Source of the DNA: Polaribacter pacificus
Lineage (GTDB): Bacteria; Bacteroidota; Bacteroidia; Flavobacteriales; Flavobacteriaceae
Assembly: GCF_038024035.1 (NCBI RefSeq)
Contig: NZ_CP150664.1
Location: forward strand, 2,232,001 to 2,296,000
Length of the DNA: 64,000 nt
Reading direction: 5' to 3'
The position numbers were made by a program, and so were the translations under genes. The notes beneath the pieces are model-generated. The model made no database searches and was not told where the DNA came from. It was given only the letters and a program-made list of their open reading frames with translations. This document shows, piece after piece, positions 45,705-55,127 of this stretch (position 1 is the first letter of the stretch; every line of letters starts with the position of its first letter).

Positions 45705-46538
45705 ATGAAAAACATTTTAGTTCCAACAGACTTTTCAAAAACTTGTGATAAAGCAGCTCATTTAGCAATTGAAATTGCCACACTTTTTGATGCTGAAATT
45801 CATTTTTTACATCAAATGCATACACCAGTAGACTGGGTTAAGTTAAACAAAACAGACGAGCATAATTATCCTGATACTCAAAAAGAGATTGGCATTGCCA
45901 AAAGCAAGTTAAGAAGTCTTGATAAAGATGCGGAACACAAAGGTTTAAAATCGAGGACTTTCTTGGAGTTTATTTCAGATGTAAAAGCAATTTCTGCACA
46001 TTCTCACAATTTTCATCACGACTTCATAATAACAGGTAGTAAAGGCACACAAGAAGATTTCTCAAAACAATTTTTTGGGAGCAATACTCAAAAAATTATT
46101 AGAGATATCCACGTCCCAATTTTAGTTGTTAAAGAAGAGGCTACACTATTTCCTTTTAAAAACATTGTTTTTGTTTCTGATTTTAAGGAAGATATGTCTA
46201 ATGCTTTTAAACAAGTTGTTAAAATAGCCGAGAAATGTAATTCAAAAATTCACTTATTAAATATCAATACAAATAAAGATTTTAATAATATTAAAAATGG
46301 TATAGTGCCAATAAGAGAATTTTTAACAAACTTTCCAGAATTAGAAAATTATGAAATGCACGTTTATAATGAATCTACCATTTTAAAAGGTATCGAAACT
46401 TTTCAAAAAGATAATGAAGTAGATTTAGTAGCAATGTATACACATAATAGAAGTGGTTTATCTAATATATTCTCTAAAAGTATTGCAGAAAACATCACAA
46501 ATAACTCGAAAAAACCTGTGATGACAATTCATTTATAA
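45705..46538 (+). CDS. Universal stress protein, two UspA domains
   Basis: 277 aa. Domain 1 starts KNILVPTDFSKTCDKAAH and has the ATP-binding GSKGTQEDFSKQFFGSNTQK loop; domain 2 starts FKNIVFVSDFKED and ends with MYTHNRSGLSNIF and PVMTIHL. The ATG at 45705 is chosen over an in-frame TTG at 45699. A cytoplasmic stress-survival protein. Confidence 0.85.
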   Translation: MKNILVPTDFSKTCDKAAHLAIEIATLFDAEIHFLHQMHTPVDWVKLNKTDEHNYPDTQKEIGIAKSKLRSLDKDAEHKGLKSRTFLEFISDVKAISAHSHNFHHDFIITGSKGTQEDFSKQFFGSNTQKIIRDIHVPILVVKEEATLFPFKNIVFVSDFKEDMSNAFKQVVKIAEKCNSKIHLLNINTNKDFNNIKNGIVPIREFLTNFPELENYEMHVYNESTILKGIETFQKDNEVDLVAMYTHNRSGLSNIFSKSIAENITNNSKKPVMTIHL

Positions 46539-46551
46539 ATAAATTAAAATA

Positions 46552-46845
46552 ATGAAAAGCTACGACACTCTTTCTGAAGCAATAAGCACTTTACAAGCAA
46601 ACGGATACACGTATAACCTAAATATGTGCCCAAAACATATAGAATGTAACTCATTAAAATTAAAATTACATCCAGAAGATTTTGATGTAGATGAAATGCA
46701 TCGTTTTGAAGGAATGAGCAGTACTGATGATAACAGCGTTCTTTACGCTATTTCATCTAAAAATGGAATTAAAGGATTGTTGGTAGATGCTTATGGTGTA
46801 TATGCAGAAAATATTTCTGAAGCAATGCGAAAAAAACTAAAATAA
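46552..46845 (+). CDS. Small conserved Bacteroidota protein
   Basis: 97 aa, with HPEDFDVDEMHRFEGMSSTDD and VLYAISSKNGIKGLLVDAYG as the conserved block. Proteins like this are often labelled phosphoribosylpyrophosphate synthetase, but the length and motifs do not match that enzyme. Two Cys (MCPKHIEC) could bind metal. Function unknown. Confidence 0.65.
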   Translation: MKSYDTLSEAISTLQANGYTYNLNMCPKHIECNSLKLKLHPEDFDVDEMHRFEGMSSTDDNSVLYAISSKNGIKGLLVDAYGVYAENISEAMRKKLK

Positions 46846-46850
46846 ATAAA

Positions 46851-48206
46851 ATGAACATACTAAAAAAAACAAACCAAAAACTCTCATTATTAGGCTCTGT
46901 TTCCTTGGGTACAGGTGTAATGATTGGCGCAGGTATTTTTGTGCTAATGGGTCAAATTGCAGAGTTAGTAGGTGACTTGTTTCCAATTGCATTTATAGCA
47001 GGTGCAATAGTAGTTGGTTTTAGTTCATATTCTTACGTTAAATTTTCAAACGCATATCCTTCTTCTGGTGGTGTAGCAAAATTTTTAACAAAAGCATTTG
47101 GTCCTGGAACAGCTGCAGGTTCTTTCTCTCTATTAATGTACATATCAATGGTAGTTGCCGAAAGTTTAGTTGCTGGTACTTTTGGTGCTTATACTTTACG
47201 CTTATTTCCGCCAGAATATTCTGGATATGCATCCATATTAGGTGTAATTCTTATTGGAGTAGCGTATATAATAAATATTTCTGGTAATAAAATTATTGAA
47301 GTTACAGCCACTTTTACAGCAATAATTAAAGTAGCAGGCATTTCATTGTTAGCAATTTCTGGTTTAATAATTTCAGGTTTGCCAACCATAACAGGTAATT
47401 ATGTAGCATCTAATAGTCAAGCTTTACCAGAAGGATTTGGATTTGTAGCTGCCTTGGCATTGTCAATTCTTGCTTTTAAAGGGTTTACTACGATTACAAA
47501 TCAAGGTGGTGACATTAAAAATCCACATAAAAATGTGGGGCGTTCCATTATTATTTCAATTGCTGTTTGTACAATTATCTATGTTGTTTTAGCATTGTCG
47601 GTTGCTGGTGGATTAAGTGTTGAAGAAATTATAATAGCAAAAGATTATGCTTTAGCAGCAGCAGCAAAACCGCTGTTTGGTGAATGGGGTTCAATTTTAA
47701 CAATTCTACTGGCTATTGTAGCAACAGTTTCTGGTGTAATTGCCAGCATATATTCTGCTTCCAGAATGTTAGGCATGTTGGGTAATATGAAACAAGTACC
47801 TGATATGAACAAAATGAAGAAACTTAAAAATCCCTCGTTAATTTTTACTGTTTCTTTAGCCATACTACTAACTATTTTATTCGATTTAACTCGCATAGCT
47901 TCCATTGGTGCTATTTTCTATTTAATTATGGACATTGCTATTCATTGGGGCCTTTTTAGATACCTTAAAAAAGAAGTAAAATTTAATCCAATTATTCCAA
48001 TAATAGCAATAGTAATGGATATTGTTATTTTATCAGCATTCATTTATTTAAAATATGTTAACGACCCTTTTGTACTTGTAGTAGCAAGTATAGGAATAGC
48101 TCTTGTTTTTCTGTTTCAATTTCTTTTCATGAAAACACACACAGATAAAGATGGAAATATGAAAATGGGAATGGAAATGGATGAAGAAGAAATGATGAAA
48201 ATGTAA
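46851..48206 (+). CDS. APC-family permease with Met-rich C-terminal tail
   Basis: 451 aa, about 12 membrane segments. The amino acid-polyamine-organocation signature GTGVMIGAGIFVLMGQ is at the N-terminus. The last 25 residues (GNMKMGMEMDEEEMMKM) form a Met/Glu-rich tail, rare in APC proteins and suggestive of copper contact. Substrate unknown; an amino acid import function for metal-stressed cells is possible. It stops 12 nt before copA. Confidence 0.82.
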   Translation: MNILKKTNQKLSLLGSVSLGTGVMIGAGIFVLMGQIAELVGDLFPIAFIAGAIVVGFSSYSYVKFSNAYPSSGGVAKFLTKAFGPGTAAGSFSLLMYISMVVAESLVAGTFGAYTLRLFPPEYSGYASILGVILIGVAYIINISGNKIIEVTATFTAIIKVAGISLLAISGLIISGLPTITGNYVASNSQALPEGFGFVAALALSILAFKGFTTITNQGGDIKNPHKNVGRSIIISIAVCTIIYVVLALSVAGGLSVEEIIIAKDYALAAAAKPLFGEWGSILTILLAIVATVSGVIASIYSASRMLGMLGNMKQVPDMNKMKKLKNPSLIFTVSLAILLTILFDLTRIASIGAIFYLIMDIAIHWGLFRYLKKEVKFNPIIPIIAIVMDIVILSAFIYLKYVNDPFVLVVASIGIALVFLFQFLFMKTHTDKDGNMKMGMEMDEEEMMKM

Positions 48207-48218
48207 AACTTTAAAATT

Positions 48219-50945
48219 ATGAAACACACATATAAAATAAAAGGAATGACCTGCAATGGTTGCAGAAGTCATGTAGAAAAAATACTTTCAAAAGTTGAAG
48301 GTGTTACTAAAGCATCTGTAGATTTAGAAAAAGCTGAAGCAACCATAGAAATGGATGCTCATATTAAATTAGAAACTTTTCAAGATGCTTTAAAAAATGA
48401 TGGAGACAGATATGGTATTCTTATTCCAAATAATGATAAAATGAAACATAAGTATCACATTCATGGAATGACTTGCAATGGTTGTAGAAGTCATGTAGAA
48501 AAAACACTTTCAGAAGTAGCTGGTGTTTCAAAAGCAACCGTTGATTTAAAGAAAGCTGAAGCAACTATAGAAATGGAATCTCATATTTCATTAGAAATCT
48601 TTCAAGAAGCTTTAAAAAAGGATGGTGGTAGTTATAGTATTCACAAACAAGGAGAACACCAACATATAAAAGAAGAACAAAAACAAGCAGCTAAAGGAAA
48701 AGGAACAGGAACAGGTACTTTTTATTGCCCAATGCATTGTGAGGGAGAAAAAACGTATGACAAACCTGGTGATTGTCCGGTTTGCGGAATGGATTTGGTG
48801 GAAGAACAAAATCTATCAGCAACTTCAAAGGAACAATGGACGTGTCCGATGCATCCAGAAATTGTAAAAGAAGAAGCAGGTTCGTGTCCTATTTGTGGGA
48901 TGGATTTAGTGCCAATGGAAGCAGATAGTTCAGCAGAAGAAAAAACGTATAAAAAGCTATTAAAGAAATTTTGGATTGCCACAGCATTTACCTTGCCCAT
49001 TTTCTTAATGGCTATGAGCGAAATGCTCAATAACAATCCGTTGTACGATATAATGGAACAGAAATATTGGAACTGGATTCAGTTTGCATTATCAATTCCA
49101 GTAGTGTTTTATGCCACTTGGATGTTCTTTGAACGTGCCTATAAAAGCATTAAGACTTGGAATCTCAATATGTTTACACTTATTGGGATTGGTGCAGGTG
49201 TGGCGTGGTCGTTTAGTGTTTTTGGTATGTTCTTTCCAGACGTATTTCCAAGTCAATTTAAAACAGAATCAGGTGCAGTTCACGTCTATTTTGAAGCAGC
49301 AACTGTGATTTTAACGTTAGTGCTTTTAGGTCAATTGTTAGAAGCTCGTGCACATAGTAAAACCAATTCGGCAGTAAAAGAGTTACTAAAGTTAGCACCT
49401 AATAAAGCTATAAAAATAGTTGATGATGAAGAAATTGAAGTCAGTATAGATAAGATAGAATTAAATGATATTCTAAAAGTGAAACCAGGAGATAAAATTC
49501 CTGTGGATGGTGTGATAACTGAAGGCGAAACAACTATTGACGAATCTATGATTACAGGCGAACCTATTCCTGTAAACAAATCTCAAGAAGATAAAGTAAG
49601 TAGCGGAACCATTAATGGGAATCAAACTTTTTTAATGAAAGCTGAAAAAGTAGGAAGTGACACGCTTTTATCACAAATCATTCATATGGTTAATGATGCA
49701 AGCAGAAGTCGCGCACCTATTCAAAATTTAGCAGATAAAGTTTCAGGCTATTTTGTGCCAGTTGTAGTTCTTATTTCTATTATCACATTTATTGTATGGT
49801 CTATTTGGGGACCAGAACCAGTTTATGTGTATGCGTTTGTCAATGCAATTGCAGTACTAATCATTGCTTGTCCTTGTGCTTTAGGTTTAGCAACACCAAT
49901 GTCTGTAATGGTTGGTGTGGGTAAAGGTGCTCAAAATGGTGTATTGATTAAAAATGCTGAAGCTCTTGAAAAAATGGATAAGGTAAATACGCTTATCGTT
50001 GACAAGACAGGAACAATTACCGAAGGAAAACCAACAGTTGAAACCGTTGGAGCTTTTAATGATGCTTTAAGCGAAAAAGAAGTGTTACAATACATCGTGT
50101 CATTAAATACAAATAGCGAACATCCTTTGGCAGAAGCGACAGTTAAATATGGCAAAGAACACAACGCAGAAATTTTAAAGTCCGAAGATTTTAGTGCTGT
50201 TACAGGAAAAGGTGTTGAAGCTAAAATTGATGGAAAAAATGTAGCATTAGGTAATCCTAAAATGATGGAATATGCTAAAGCGGATATTACTTCTAAAATG
50301 AAAGACGAAGCTAAATCTTACCAAGAACAGGGTAAAACAGTTTCTTATTTGTCAATAGATGAAACCGTCGTTGGATATGTAGTTATAGGCGATAAGATAA
50401 AAGAAACAAGTGCTAAAGCCATTAAAGCACTTCAAGATAAAGGGATTGATGTTATAATGCTTACAGGTGATAATCACGATACAGCACAAGCAGTAGCATC
50501 TGAATTAAATCTGACAGATTTTAAAGCCAGTATGTTACCAGAGGACAAACTCAAAGAAGTAGAAAAATTACAAGAAAACGGAAAAGTAGTTGCTATGGCA
50601 GGTGATGGTATTAACGATGCACCAGCATTGGCTAAAAGTGATGTCGGTATTGCTATGGGAACTGGAACAGACGTAGCGATAGAAAGTGCTATGATAACAC
50701 TCGTAAAAGGCGATTTACACGGTATTGTAAAAGCAAAAAATTTAAGTAATGCTGTAATGAAGAACATTAAGCAAAACCTATTTTTTGCACTTATCTACAA
50801 CACTTTAGGTGTGCCTATTGCAGCAGGTGTGTTGTTTCCATTCTTCGGAATACTACTCTCGCCAATGATAGCAGCTTTAGCAATGAGTTTTAGCTCTGTT
50901 TCGGTAATAGGTAACGCACTACGATTAAGAGCAAAAAACATTTAA
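48219..50945 (+). CDS. copA: Cu(I)-exporting P-type ATPase
   Basis: 908 aa. Two N-terminal HMA domains with GMTCNGC (near residues 9 and 84), then two YHS-like heavy-metal-binding segments (CPMHCEGEKTYDKPGDCPVC near 170; CPMHPEIVKEEAGSCPIC near 208), six to eight membrane helices, CPC (IIACPCALGLATP, about 549), DKTGTITEG (about 594), HP motif, GDGINDAPAL (about 795) and a C-terminal MSFSSVSVIGNALRL that fits Cu(I) selectivity. It expels Cu(I) from the cytoplasm. Confidence 0.95.
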   Translation: MKHTYKIKGMTCNGCRSHVEKILSKVEGVTKASVDLEKAEATIEMDAHIKLETFQDALKNDGDRYGILIPNNDKMKHKYHIHGMTCNGCRSHVEKTLSEVAGVSKATVDLKKAEATIEMESHISLEIFQEALKKDGGSYSIHKQGEHQHIKEEQKQAAKGKGTGTGTFYCPMHCEGEKTYDKPGDCPVCGMDLVEEQNLSATSKEQWTCPMHPEIVKEEAGSCPICGMDLVPMEADSSAEEKTYKKLLKKFWIATAFTLPIFLMAMSEMLNNNPLYDIMEQKYWNWIQFALSIPVVFYATWMFFERAYKSIKTWNLNMFTLIGIGAGVAWSFSVFGMFFPDVFPSQFKTESGAVHVYFEAATVILTLVLLGQLLEARAHSKTNSAVKELLKLAPNKAIKIVDDEEIEVSIDKIELNDILKVKPGDKIPVDGVITEGETTIDESMITGEPIPVNKSQEDKVSSGTINGNQTFLMKAEKVGSDTLLSQIIHMVNDASRSRAPIQNLADKVSGYFVPVVVLISIITFIVWSIWGPEPVYVYAFVNAIAVLIIACPCALGLATPMSVMVGVGKGAQNGVLIKNAEALEKMDKVNTLIVDKTGTITEGKPTVETVGAFNDALSEKEVLQYIVSLNTNSEHPLAEATVKYGKEHNAEILKSEDFSAVTGKGVEAKIDGKNVALGNPKMMEYAKADITSKMKDEAKSYQEQGKTVSYLSIDETVVGYVVIGDKIKETSAKAIKALQDKGIDVIMLTGDNHDTAQAVASELNLTDFKASMLPEDKLKEVEKLQENGKVVAMAGDGINDAPALAKSDVGIAMGTGTDVAIESAMITLVKGDLHGIVKAKNLSNAVMKNIKQNLFFALIYNTLGVPIAAGVLFPFFGILLSPMIAALAMSFSSVSVIGNALRLRAKNI

Positions 50946-50949
50946 TTAT

Positions 50950-51741
50950 ATGCAGAAAACAGTTTTCAAAATATCAAAAATGGATTGTCCTTCTGAAGAA
51001 AATCTAATCAAGATGAAGCTATCTGATATAGATAGTATCAATCAACTTGATTTTAATTTAGAAGAAAGAATCTTAACATTATATCATAATGCTGATGTGA
51101 ATATAATCAGTAATTCTATAAAAGAATTAAAACTTAATGAAACATTAATCAGTTCAGAAGAAACAGACACAATCATTACTGAATCTACGAGGAGTCAATC
51201 CAAACTGTTGTGGACAATTCTTATTATCAATTTTGCATTTTTTATTATTGAAATGAGTACAGGTATCATCTCAAAATCAATGGGTTTGGTAGCTGATAGT
51301 TTAGATATGTTGGCAGATTCATTTGTTTATGGATTGAGTTTAATAGCGGTTGGTGGTACAGTTTTAAAAAAGAAACGTATTGCAAAATATGCAGGCTATT
51401 TTCAGATAGTACTTGCCACAATAGGTATTGTTGAGGTTATCCGAAGATTTTTAGGATTTGAGACATTACCTGTATTCTCAACAATGATTATCGTTTCAAT
51501 ATTTGCTTTAATAGCTAATGGTATCTGTCTTTATTTATTACAAAAATCAAAAAGTAATGAAGCGCATATGCGTGCAAGTATGATTTTCACATCAAACGAT
51601 ATTATAATAAATCTCGGAGTAATTGTAGCAGGTGTTTTAGTTCATTGGCTAAATACTGGATTACCAGATTTAATCATAGGAATAATAGTTTTTGGTTTAG
51701 TTATACAAGGAGCATTCAGAATATTAAAATTAAGTAAATAA
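50950..51741 (+). CDS. Cation diffusion facilitator-like transporter with HMA-like N-terminus
   Basis: 263 aa. Residues 1-75 resemble an HMA-type domain with a reduced motif (SKMDCPSEEN); the remainder is a CDF-like membrane region with the metal-site helix GLVADSLDMLADSFVYGLSL (Asp residues in TM2) and a second Asp helix (SNDIIINLGVIVAG). Four nt after copA. The C-terminal cytoplasmic domain of full CDFs is absent. Confidence 0.8.
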   Translation: MQKTVFKISKMDCPSEENLIKMKLSDIDSINQLDFNLEERILTLYHNADVNIISNSIKELKLNETLISSEETDTIITESTRSQSKLLWTILIINFAFFIIEMSTGIISKSMGLVADSLDMLADSFVYGLSLIAVGGTVLKKKRIAKYAGYFQIVLATIGIVEVIRRFLGFETLPVFSTMIIVSIFALIANGICLYLLQKSKSNEAHMRASMIFTSNDIIINLGVIVAGVLVHWLNTGLPDLIIGIIVFGLVIQGAFRILKLSK

Positions 51742-51752
51742 AAAAATGTAAA

Positions 51753-53525
51753 ATGAAAAAATATATAGTTTATATCGGAATATTGGCTGTAGGGCTACTT
51801 TTAGGTTGGGTAATTTTTGGTAAATCATCAAATCAAGAAACAGAACAAAACCACGATGCGGTTGCAGCAACCAATCAAATGTGGACGTGTTCTATGCATC
51901 CACAGATTATGCAACCAGAGCCAGGCGACTGCCCCATTTGTGGTATGGATTTAATTCCTGCAGAAAGTAGTGCAGAAGGTTTAATGGCAGACCAATTTAA
52001 GCTGACAGAAAATGCGATGGCATTGGCTAACATTCAAACTTCTACTGTTGGAAATAGAGCAGCAGAAGACAATGCGCTTAAATTATCAGGAAAAATTGTG
52101 GCAAATGAAGAGGCAAATACAGTTCAGGTTAGTTATTTTTCTGGAAGAATAGAACATTTAAATATTAGTTCTACAGGTGAAGAAGTTCGTAAAGGTCAAT
52201 TATTGGCAACCATTTATTCACCAGAACTCTATGCAGCACAACAAGAATTAATTACAGCAGCATCTTTAAAAGAATCTCAACCTGCTTTATACAAAGCAGT
52301 CCGTAATAAATTGAAATTATGGAAACTCTCTGAAAATCAAATCAACCAGATTGAAGAAACAGGAAAAGTAAAAGAAAACTTTCCTGTTTATGCAACCGTT
52401 TCGGGTACTGTTACAGAAAAATTGGTAGAGCAAGGCGATTACATCAAACAAGGACAACCCTTATTAAAAATTGCCAATCTCAACACAGTTTGGGGAAACT
52501 TTGATGTGTATGAAAATCAGATTGACCGCTTTAAAAAAGGACAGGAAGTGATGATAACAACCAATGCTTATCCTAATAAAGAGTTTAAAGGTAAAGTTGA
52601 TTTCATTGACCCAGTTTTAAACACGAAAACAAGAACTGTAACCTTACGTGTTGTTTTAAGCAATAAGGACGATGTATTTAAACCAGGAATGTTTGTAACC
52701 GCAAATATTGAAGGCAGTACAGCTAAAAATGATGAAGTATTATCAATTCCTGCATCTTCTGTATTATGGACAGGTGAACGTTCTGTGGTGTACCTTAAAA
52801 CAAATCCAGACCAACCTATTTTTGAAATGCGTGAAATTAAATTAGGCAATCAAATTGGTAATGAATATGAAGTTGTAGAAGGTTTATTTGTTGGAAATGA
52901 AATAGTGACTAACGGAACATTTACGGTTGATGCAGCAGCACAATTACAAGGCAAAAAGTCTATGATGAATAAAGATGGTGGTAAAGTAATGACTGGACAC
53001 GAAGGACATTTAGGTATGGATAACAATGCATCCAACAAACAAACTGACCACACCAATATGAATGAGCGTTTGGAAGTATCAGAGAAATTTCAACAACAGT
53101 TAAATAGTGTATACAATGAATATATCAATTTAAAAGATGCTTTAGTAAAAGAAGATTCAAAAAGTACTTCAACAAGCGCATCAACTTTACTAAACAATTT
53201 AACCAAAGTAGATATGAAATTGTTGTCAGATAATAAGGCGCATAACCATTGGATGTCATTAGAAGGCGAAATAAAATCTTCTGCAACTTCAATTTCTGAA
53301 ACGTCCGTTATAAAAGCTCAAAGAGACCATTTTAAGCATTTGTCATCACATCTAATCAATGCTGTTCAACTATTTGGTGTCAATGAAAAAGTCTATGTAG
53401 AATTTTGTCCAATGGCAGATAACAACAATGGTGCATATTGGTTGAGTAAAGAAGAAAAAGTAATCAATCCATACTTTGGCGAAGCAATGCTAACCTGTGG
53501 TGAAGTAAAACAAGTAATAGAATAA
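51753..53525 (+). CDS. CusB-type periplasmic adaptor with metal-binding and DUF3347 domains
   Basis: 590 aa. N-terminal anchor, a heavy-metal-binding segment (MWTCSMHPQIMQPEPGDCPI near 43-62, continuing to CGMDLIP), the membrane-fusion core (LSGKIVANEEANTVQVSYFS, ATVSGTVTEKLVEQGDYIKQ), a His/Met-rich linker (KVMTGHEGHLGMDNN) and, from about 445, a fused DUF3347 domain with CPMADNNNGAYWLSKEE. It should serve CusA, although its gene is 12.8 kb from cusA. Confidence 0.87.
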   Translation: MKKYIVYIGILAVGLLLGWVIFGKSSNQETEQNHDAVAATNQMWTCSMHPQIMQPEPGDCPICGMDLIPAESSAEGLMADQFKLTENAMALANIQTSTVGNRAAEDNALKLSGKIVANEEANTVQVSYFSGRIEHLNISSTGEEVRKGQLLATIYSPELYAAQQELITAASLKESQPALYKAVRNKLKLWKLSENQINQIEETGKVKENFPVYATVSGTVTEKLVEQGDYIKQGQPLLKIANLNTVWGNFDVYENQIDRFKKGQEVMITTNAYPNKEFKGKVDFIDPVLNTKTRTVTLRVVLSNKDDVFKPGMFVTANIEGSTAKNDEVLSIPASSVLWTGERSVVYLKTNPDQPIFEMREIKLGNQIGNEYEVVEGLFVGNEIVTNGTFTVDAAAQLQGKKSMMNKDGGKVMTGHEGHLGMDNNASNKQTDHTNMNERLEVSEKFQQQLNSVYNEYINLKDALVKEDSKSTSTSASTLLNNLTKVDMKLLSDNKAHNHWMSLEGEIKSSATSISETSVIKAQRDHFKHLSSHLINAVQLFGVNEKVYVEFCPMADNNNGAYWLSKEEKVINPYFGEAMLTCGEVKQVIE

Positions 53526-53556
53526 TAAAACAAATTAATAATTAAATTTTAAACAA

Positions 53557-53955
53557 ATGAAAAAAGTAATTTTAAGTGTAGTAATTATTGCAGCAACAGT
53601 GTTCGCAAGCTGTAAAAACGAAGGTAAAAAAGAAACAAATACCAATAAAACTGAAGTTTCTAAAAAAGTAGCAACAACAGAAATTTCTTTTGGTGTAAGA
53701 GGAAACTGTGGTATGTGTAAAAGTACTATTGAAAAAGCAGCAAACAATGTTGATGGAGTTGCAACTGCAGCTTGGGATGTAGATAAAAAGAAAATTGCTG
53801 TTTCTTTTGATGAAAGTAAAACGAATGTAATGGCTATTCATAAAGCAATTGCAGCTTCTGGTTACGATACAGAAAAAGCGATAGGAGATTTAGATGCTTA
53901 TGATAATTTACCTGGTTGTTGTAAATATGACCATACTATGGAAATGAACCAATAA
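53557..53955 (+). CDS. HMA-domain lipoprotein (metallochaperone-like)
   Basis: 132 aa. Lipoprotein signal (VIIAATVFASC); an HMA fold with GNCGMCKSTIEKAANNVDGV (CxxC) and a C-terminal GCCKYDH. A periplasmic copper carrier is the obvious reading. It closes the copper operon. Confidence 0.85.
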   Translation: MKKVILSVVIIAATVFASCKNEGKKETNTNKTEVSKKVATTEISFGVRGNCGMCKSTIEKAANNVDGVATAAWDVDKKKIAVSFDESKTNVMAIHKAIAASGYDTEKAIGDLDAYDNLPGCCKYDHTMEMNQ

Positions 53956-54013
53956 ATAGATTAGTAACAAAAATCATTTTTGCTATGAGATGATTTCCTC
54001 CAGATTATGAAAA

Positions 54014-54838
54014 TTGAAAAAGATTAAAAATATTGTTAAACAGTTAGATTATAATTTAGATTTTTTAGAAAAAGAAACAGAAGGTGCTATAGAAAGAGCA
54101 GAAGAAGGCATTAGAATTACAAAAAAAGTATTAGAACAGATTAGAAGTATTTTTTTAAAAACAAAAGATATTTCAAAACAAGATGAAATTTATTTTTTTA
54201 AAAATTCTAAACCCCATGTTTTTAGTAAGTTGATATACTATGTAAAATTATTTAGCATAGAAAGTAAACGTCCAAGAAGTAGTAATAAATCTCAAATAAA
54301 ATACTTTAATAATCATATAGATAAGTTGCAGAATTATTTTAATGATAATTTAGAATTTTATCATTATTTCAGAAGAGGTGCTAAATTTTTAGATGAAGAA
54401 TATTTTTTACGTGGTAAAGCAGATTTAAGATTATTTCCAGATTCATTATCATTTTTTACAGATGAAAGATTTTCTTCAAGTCACGATACAACAGTAGCCA
54501 CAATATTAGCTTATGATATGTTAATTGTTCATCTAAAAACAGAGATAGATAAACTTGAAAATAATAATACTATGGAAGCGAATTATAATGTATTTAAAAA
54601 CCAGACAAAATTATTTTGGACAGGTAATAAAACCGATTTAATAGAATTGATTTACGCACTACATAGTTCAGGAGCAATTAATAGTGGTACAGCAGATATC
54701 AAAGAATTGGCATCAGTTTGTGAGCAGATGTTTAATATTGAATTAGGCGATTATTACAGAACATTTTTAGAAATTAAATCAAGAAAAATAAACCAAACAA
54801 AATTTATAGATAAAATAAGAGAATCGCTCTTGAAATAA
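54014..54838 (+). CDS. rteC: RteC-family regulator of element excision/transfer
   Basis: 274 aa, RteC domain (KFLDEEYFLRGKADLRLFPD; LFWTGNKTDLIELIYALHSS). In CTnDOT, RteC activates the excision operon. The start must be the TTG at 54014, since an in-frame stop lies at 54008-54010 and the ATG nearby is out of frame. The gene ends at a terminator and is followed by paired palindromes and an excisionase-like gene, which suggests the same kind of control here. Confidence 0.85.
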   Translation: MKKIKNIVKQLDYNLDFLEKETEGAIERAEEGIRITKKVLEQIRSIFLKTKDISKQDEIYFFKNSKPHVFSKLIYYVKLFSIESKRPRSSNKSQIKYFNNHIDKLQNYFNDNLEFYHYFRRGAKFLDEEYFLRGKADLRLFPDSLSFFTDERFSSSHDTTVATILAYDMLIVHLKTEIDKLENNNTMEANYNVFKNQTKLFWTGNKTDLIELIYALHSSGAINSGTADIKELASVCEQMFNIELGDYYRTFLEIKSRKINQTKFIDKIRESLLK

Positions 54839-54861
54839 ATGATAGAGTCAGAAGAATAATT

Positions 54862-54879
54862 ACCCAACTTGGGTGTTTT
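54862..54879 (+). promoter_or_regulatory. Palindromic repeat, left copy (possible RteC operator)
   Basis: ACCCAACTTGGGTGTTTT; its core ACCCAA-C-TTGGGT is itself a palindrome. An exact inverted copy is at 54983-55000. Confidence 0.5.
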
Positions 54880-54916
54880 AAAGTGCAAATTATTTTCATA
54901 TAATTTGCACTTTTTT
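54880..54916 (+). terminator. Terminator of rteC
   Basis: AAGTGCAAATTA (54881-54892) pairs exactly with TAATTTGCACTT (54901-54912), then T residues. Confidence 0.85.
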
Positions 54917-54982
54917 GTTATGCTAATTTAAAAATCAAAAAACTAAAACAAATCATTCTAACACATTAATAATGAGTGTGTA

Positions 54983-55000
54983 AAAACACCCAAGTTGGGT
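54983..55000 (-). promoter_or_regulatory. Palindromic repeat, right copy (possible RteC operator)
   Basis: AAAACACCCAAGTTGGGT, reverse complement of the left copy, about 130 nt before the excisionase-like gene. Confidence 0.5.
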
Positions 55001-55127
55001 GTAGCTTGTGTGTGAAACTTAATAATTCAGTACATATTTGCAAACGAAAGTCAAATCAGAAAGAAGGAGTTGTTTTGTTTATTGGGGGAAAATCAACAGC
55101 TTCTTCTTTCATTAAAACCGTTTTCAA

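Noticed and set aside
46552..46845. Phosphoribosylpyrophosphate synthetase
   Set aside because: The label is common for this small family, but 97 aa is far too short and the PRPP-binding motif is absent.
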